From: Blastopirellula retiformator
GTDB lineage: Bacteria; Planctomycetota; Planctomycetia; Pirellulales; Pirellulaceae
DNA: 64,000 nucleotides
Assembly: GCF_007859755.1 (NCBI RefSeq)
Contig: NZ_SJPF01000002.1
Location: forward strand, 751,995 to 815,994
Direction of reading: 5' to 3'
In this document: piece after piece, positions 60,201 through 64,000 of the stretch
Numbering within the stretch: position 1 is the first letter of the stretch
Layout of the letters: each line of letters opens with the position of its first letter
The notes under the pieces: generated by a model
The model's input: only the letters and a program-made list of their open reading frames with translations
What the model was told of the DNA's origin: nothing
Database searches by the model: none
Program-made: the position numbers and the translations under genes

Positions 60201-61973
60201 TTGATCGCTGCGCCCCGCTATCAAACTGCCGCCTGCACTTTGCTGATCGTGCTGTTCGCTTCCCCTGCCCTGGCCCAATCGCCGGAAGAATCGGTCGGAC
60301 CTTGGGGCGTCAGTTCCTCGGCCAGCGCCTTTCGCAACCATACCGAGTGGTTCCCCAAAGTCGCGTCGGCCGGCGTCACGTCGGTCCGGCTCTTCCCCGG
60401 CTGGCGATCGTTTCAGCCAGAGCTGGGTCAGTGGAACTGGAAACAGGGAGACCAACTGGTCGAATCGGCGCAGCAACACGATCTGCAGCTAACGGCGATC
60501 TTGATGGGCACGCCCCCGGGCTCCAAGTTCTTGCACGCCTTTCCGGTCGACAACTTGCCCGCCTGGTCGCAGTTTGTCGAAGGGACGGTCGCTCATTACG
60601 GCGATCAGGTCCGCTACTGGGAAGTCTGGAACGAAGGAAACGGCGGCTTCAACGACGCCCATCACACAACCGTCGACTACGCCAAGCTGGCCGCCACAAC
60701 CTATGACGCCGCCAAACAGGGCAACGCAAACGCCCAGGTCGGCCTGACCGTCGCCAGCTTTGATCCTGACTACCTGCAGCAAACGATCACAGCGATGCGC
60801 GACGCCGGCGCCGCCGACAAGTTTGACTTCCTCTGCATTCACCCCTACGAAATCGCCGGCGGCCTTCGCAGCAAAAACGGTGAGATCCCGTTCCTGTGGA
60901 TGAACCAAACGCTGCGCAACATGCTGCAGGAAGTCGCCCCGGAAAAAGCGGACGCGCCGATCTGGATCAGTGAAGTCGGCGACAAACTGAACGCCGGCGG
61001 CCGCACGCCGACCACCGACATCGACGCCGCCAACGCCCTGGTCAAGATTTACACGATGGCGATCGCCCAAGGAATCGATCGCACGCAATGGTTCGAGGCG
61101 CAAGATCCCTACAGCGAAGAGTCAGGCTTCGGCCTGCTCAATCGAAACGGCGAGGGGCGTCCCTCCTTCGCCGCGCTCAAGACGCTCGCGTCGCAGTTGG
61201 GCGAAAAGCCGAATTATCTCGGCTGGCTGGCCCTCGGCGAACAAGCGGCCGGGTACGGATTCGTCTTCGCCGGCCCCCAGGCCAACTTGATGGTCGCCTG
61301 GTCGCCGGTCGGCACGCAGCATTCGCTCACCTTCCCCACCATGGTCGTCGTCGCCGATCCGATCACCGGCAAACTCCATCGCTACGAGGCTGGCGAAACG
61401 GTCACGCTCACCAACGCCCCACAGCTGATCACTTCGCTCTCGCCAACGCTGGTCGCCCAAGCAATAGCGAACGCCGAGAAACCGTTCCCCTGGGGCGGCG
61501 ACTACCGCGACGCGAAGACAGTTCGCTTCGCTGCCGGGCAAACGGATGAAACGACCGGCATCTTCCCGCTGCATCGCGACGCCTACCCGACCGTCACCTT
61601 CGCCGACGGCAGCAGCGGCCTGTTGGTGCAAGGAGACATCGGCCATCCGCTTGGCCTGTTCGTCCACCCAACGTTCGCCAGCCTGCAGACCCGCGACTAT
61701 TACGTCCGCGTCAAAGTCCGCCGCGTCAGCCCCGGCAACGTCGGCATGAACCTGCTCTACGAGTACGCCGACACCCAAGGCAAAGGCCCCTACAAAAACT
61801 CGGGCCGCTGGTTCGGCGTTGCGAAAAACGCCAGCGGCTGGCAAACCGGCGTCTGGCACGTGAAAGACGCCTGCTTCGCCAAAATGTGGGGCAACGACAT
61901 CACGATCCGCCCGGAACAATCGGTCCCGTTCGTGATCGGCGAAATTGAGATTAGCACGGTGCCGTTCGAATAG
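60201..61973 (+). CDS. Secreted clan GH-A glycoside hydrolase-like protein
   Basis: The start is TTG 60201, preceded by GGAG; an ATG alternative is absent before the signal peptide (CTLLIVLFASPALAQ). Residues 30-340 form a TIM barrel: SVRLFPGWRSFQPELGQWNW, the acid/base Glu in VRYWEVWNEGNGGFND and the nucleophile Glu in PIWISEVGDKLNAGG. These are clan GH-A marks, similar to GH39-like enzymes. The C-terminal 250 residues are beta-rich and may bind carbohydrate. It shares a divergent promoter region with the Gfo/Idh gene. Confidence 0.85.
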   Translation: MIAAPRYQTAACTLLIVLFASPALAQSPEESVGPWGVSSSASAFRNHTEWFPKVASAGVTSVRLFPGWRSFQPELGQWNWKQGDQLVESAQQHDLQLTAILMGTPPGSKFLHAFPVDNLPAWSQFVEGTVAHYGDQVRYWEVWNEGNGGFNDAHHTTVDYAKLAATTYDAAKQGNANAQVGLTVASFDPDYLQQTITAMRDAGAADKFDFLCIHPYEIAGGLRSKNGEIPFLWMNQTLRNMLQEVAPEKADAPIWISEVGDKLNAGGRTPTTDIDAANALVKIYTMAIAQGIDRTQWFEAQDPYSEESGFGLLNRNGEGRPSFAALKTLASQLGEKPNYLGWLALGEQAAGYGFVFAGPQANLMVAWSPVGTQHSLTFPTMVVVADPITGKLHRYEAGETVTLTNAPQLITSLSPTLVAQAIANAEKPFPWGGDYRDAKTVRFAAGQTDETTGIFPLHRDAYPTVTFADGSSGLLVQGDIGHPLGLFVHPTFASLQTRDYYVRVKVRRVSPGNVGMNLLYEYADTQGKGPYKNSGRWFGVAKNASGWQTGVWHVKDACFAKMWGNDITIRPEQSVPFVIGEIEISTVPFE

Positions 61974-62127
61974 CTGCTACGGCGATAGTAGCCCGCAGCG
62001 CCAGCGAGGAAAATGCGGTTGCCAGTTGCGGAAAGTAGGGAACCGCAGATGGTCGTGGAGTGCTCCCCAAATCCTGATCCATTCGTTATGAAAGATCCAG
62101 AGCCAAAATCCTGGCGAAGCATTTTTC

Positions 62128-62545
62128 ATGAGTAAGAAACGAGGTCGGCATTCGGCCGAACAGATTATCAAAAAGTTGCGAAATGCCGACGCCATGTTGG
62201 CGGCGGGCAAGAGCGTCGGCGAGGTGTTGCAAGCGCTGGAAGTGAGCGAGGCGACTTTGAGCCGCTGACGAACGCAGTATTGCGGCATGAAGAGAGAATA
62301 AGCGAAACGTCTGAAATCGCTCGAAGAGGAGAACAATCGTCTGAAGCGAATCATCGCCGATTAGGCGCTCGACATCTCGATGCTGAAGGAGATCGCCAAG
62401 GGAAACGGACCGCCCTTCAATCGCGCCGCGAGGTGGTCAAGCAGCATCAGGAGAGCTATTTGGTCTCCTAGCGGCGGGCCTGCCGCGTGCTCGACAAGCC
62501 CCGATCGAGCCAGCGATTCGAGGGGAATCCGAAGGACGAAGACGT
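62128..62545 (+). mobile_element. IS3-family transposase remnant with four nonsense codons
   Basis: The orfA frame reads MSKKRGRHSAEQIIKKLRNA, then VGEVLQALEVSEATLSR, a TGA where Trp is expected, RTQYCGMKRE, TAA, AKRLKSLEEENNRLKRIIAD, TAG, ALDISMLKEIAKGN. In the next frame the orfB start reads EVVKQHQESYLVS, TAG (Gln expected), RRACRVLDKPRSSQRFEG and stops being alignable near 62545. Point mutations only, followed by a 3' truncation, mark an old remnant. Confidence 0.85.
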
Positions 62546-62694
62546 GAGCCAGAGAATTTGACCCCCGTCCCCTTAGAATTCTTCGGACTCAAATTCATTT
62601 GTTGGACGACGCTTCGATTTCCTTAGAACGGCTACGGCGTGCAGGTGGGCCGGGATGGTTGATTAAACGAGCGGCTGAAAACTAGGGGTATTTA

Positions 62695-62970
62695 ATGGAT
62701 GTTTCTGATAGACTTTCCGAGATTTGCGATTACCAGGGAGAAGAAGGATATGTCCTAACAGGCTTTTTCCTTGAACCGGAGGACTTGGCTTCAATTCGAG
62801 ATACACTTTCCGTTGATGACCCAGACGTTGGCGCAGAGGGGCGTTACAGCGGTGTTCCGGTGTTCCCAAAACACAAGGCGCAACCCAATACACAATTGGC
62901 GTCTAGAGGGCTGATCGTATATTCCTTTGTCAAAATGGGAGTCTTGGATTTGGGTAATCCCGTCGAGTAG
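62695..62970 (+). CDS. Orphan protein between inverted GACCCCCGTCCCC motifs, 91 aa
   Basis: The product begins MDVSDRLSEICDYQGEEGYV and includes GFFLEPEDLASIRDTLSVDD and RGLIVYSFVKMGVLDLGNPV. It has no signal peptide or membrane helix. GC is lower than its surroundings. GACCCCCGTCCCC at 62560-62572 and GGGGACGGGGGC at 62993-63004 bracket it in inverted orientation. Family unknown. Confidence 0.45.
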   Translation: MDVSDRLSEICDYQGEEGYVLTGFFLEPEDLASIRDTLSVDDPDVGAEGRYSGVPVFPKHKAQPNTQLASRGLIVYSFVKMGVLDLGNPVE

Positions 62971-63110
62971 AGCACGAGTAGGAGAAATCAACGGGGACGG
63001 GGGCAATACCGTTCGGCACGCCATTTGCGCATTCAAATTAATTCCATTTCGCCGTGCCACAATGGCAAGTCGAAGCTTGATTTCAACCTTGAATGCAGTG
63101 GCATTTTATC

Positions 63111-64000
63111 GTGCGGAAGTCTTCAAAAAAACGGAAATCGGCGACCCCGCCTGCTAGCGCCGACGACCAGCAACCGATCCGTGTGCAAGGCCTGAAGTAC
63201 TTTGCCAAGTTGCGGCCGTTGTTGGCCCAACTGCATGACGAGGGGACGGAGCGCGATGTCGCTGGCAACCGCACGTTGCACTTCGATCAGTATTGCCTGC
63301 TGGTGTTGCTTTACGTTTTGAACCCCGGCATTTCTAGTCTGCGAGCACTTTCGCAGGCAAGCGAACTGACCAAGGTTCAGGCGAAGCTTGGCAACGCGAA
63401 AGCGTCGCTTGGCTCGCTTTCCGAAAGTGCGCGGCTGTTCGATCCGGAGCGACTGAAGGCCATTATCGGACTGCTGACCGAGCAGGTTCAAGCCGGAAAA
63501 CTCGACGCCAAAGCGGCGAAATTCGCGCAAGGGCTGATCGCCGTCGATGGTAGCGTAGTGAACGCGTTGCCGTCGATCATGGCCGCGACGCTGCTGAAGC
63601 AGACGACCGGTTCGGCCGTTGTGCGTTGGCGACTGCACACGCACTTCGAGGTCGCCAGTTTCACGCCGCAATCGATCACCGTGACGCCTAACGGCGGCGG
63701 CGAAAACGACGAGCGGGCGGTGCTGGCGCGTTCGCTGGAGGCGGACAAGATTTATGCGATGGATCGCGGCTACGCCAAGTTCAAACTGCTGAACGCAATC
63801 GATCAGCGCGGCAGCAGTTATCTCTGTCGCCTGCGCGACAACTCGAAGTATGACGTGCTCGAAGAACATCCGCTGACCGATGGCGATCGAGCCGCAGGCG
63901 TGCTGAGCGATCAGACCGTGCTGCTTGGCAAGACGAGCAAGAAGGAAGATCGCCCCGATCATCTGGTTCGACTTGTCTGCGTGAAGTGCACGCCGCACAA
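63111..64000 (+). CDS. IS4-type DDE transposase, C-terminus outside window
   Basis: An open frame from GTG 63111 runs off the right edge (296 codons). N-terminal KYFAKLRPLLAQLHDEGTER is followed by the catalytic-domain blocks LIAVDGSVVNALPSIMAATL (first Asp) and IYAMDRGYAKFKLLNAIDQR (second Asp, with the IS4 YAMDRGY pattern), then GSSYLCRLRDNSKYDVL. The glutamate block lies beyond the window. The frame is intact as far as seen. The left inverted repeat of the insertion sequence was not identified. Confidence 0.88.
   Translation, partial: MRKSSKKRKSATPPASADDQQPIRVQGLKYFAKLRPLLAQLHDEGTERDVAGNRTLHFDQYCLLVLLYVLNPGISSLRALSQASELTKVQAKLGNAKASLGSLSESARLFDPERLKAIIGLLTEQVQAGKLDAKAAKFAQGLIAVDGSVVNALPSIMAATLLKQTTGSAVVRWRLHTHFEVASFTPQSITVTPNGGGENDERAVLARSLEADKIYAMDRGYAKFKLLNAIDQRGSSYLCRLRDNSKYDVLEEHPLTDGDRAAGVLSDQTVLLGKTSKKEDRPDHLVRLVCVKCTPH

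Overview
The window reads as a chromosome segment from a planctomycete of the Blastopirellula/Pirellulales type. The evidence is GC-rich coding DNA, a pair of adjacent secreted proteins of the DUF1587/1592/1588/1585 cytochrome type and the DUF1552 type, PSCyt1 and DUF1501 remnants, TAT-exported Gfo/Idh/MocA oxidoreductases, MJ0042-like zinc ribbons, sugar-acid catabolism and many short interspersed repeats. The organism assignment is an inference from gene families; no species was identified.

Region 1 (1-25909, minus strand) is a phage-type gene cluster read right to left. It starts with a COG2401-like ABC-ATPase/GNAT fusion and two small partners, then an alpha-CTD-like protein, small membrane or secreted proteins, a papain-like peptidase, a thioredoxin-fold protein, a putative small terminase, the large terminase, an HTH protein, portal, protease/scaffold, a jelly-roll protein, major capsid, head-tail connectors, tail tube, overlapping tail chaperones and distal tail proteins that run off the left edge. 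Its structural ORFs look intact, yet nearly every gene gap holds host-type repeats (REPINs and several MITE-like families). No integrase or replication genes are visible, and no long tape-measure gene lies downstream of the tail chaperones. This suggests a long-resident, possibly domesticated particle-forming element (GTA-like), not a recently arrived prophage.

Region 2 (26-34.9 kb) holds a palindromic operator pair, a small gene, a RAYT transposase bracketed by its REP palindromes, a TVP38/VTT membrane protein, a U32 peptidase (RlhA-like) and RdgB pair, a broken zinc-ribbon gene, a proline-rich membrane protein with a terpene-cyclase-like repeat domain, and a Met tRNA with terminator.

Region 3 (35-45 kb) holds an NhaP-type antiporter, orphan and truncated genes, a SASA-type esterase and a sugar-acid operon (GntP permease, IlvD/Edd dehydratase, DapA-like aldolase or dehydratase).

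Region 4 (45-48.5 kb) is a decaying polymorphic-toxin locus with two toxin/immunity pairs: a frameshifted PD-(D/E)XK nuclease and a HELIH zincin.

Region 5 (48.9-64 kb) holds the DUF1592/DUF1552 pair, YebC, a chimeric PSCyt1-DUF1501 remnant, a ParD-like antitoxin gene split by a repeat, aminopeptidase P, a choloylglycine-hydrolase-like enzyme, a Gfo/Idh oxidoreductase, a clan GH-A glycoside hydrolase, an IS3 remnant and an IS4-type transposase that runs off the right end.

The most notable signal is a 149-bp multi-hairpin mobile repeat (called family A here). It occurs as five full copies, one 149-bp copy with a variant end, one 133-bp deleted copy, or seven insertions when a 27-bp minimal hairpin is counted with the six long ones. 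Every insertion is flanked by a 4-bp duplication of the form NTAR (CTAG, CTAA, ATAG, TTAG, TTAA). One copy splits the ParD-like antitoxin gene, and removing that copy plus one duplication restores a continuous 124-codon frame.
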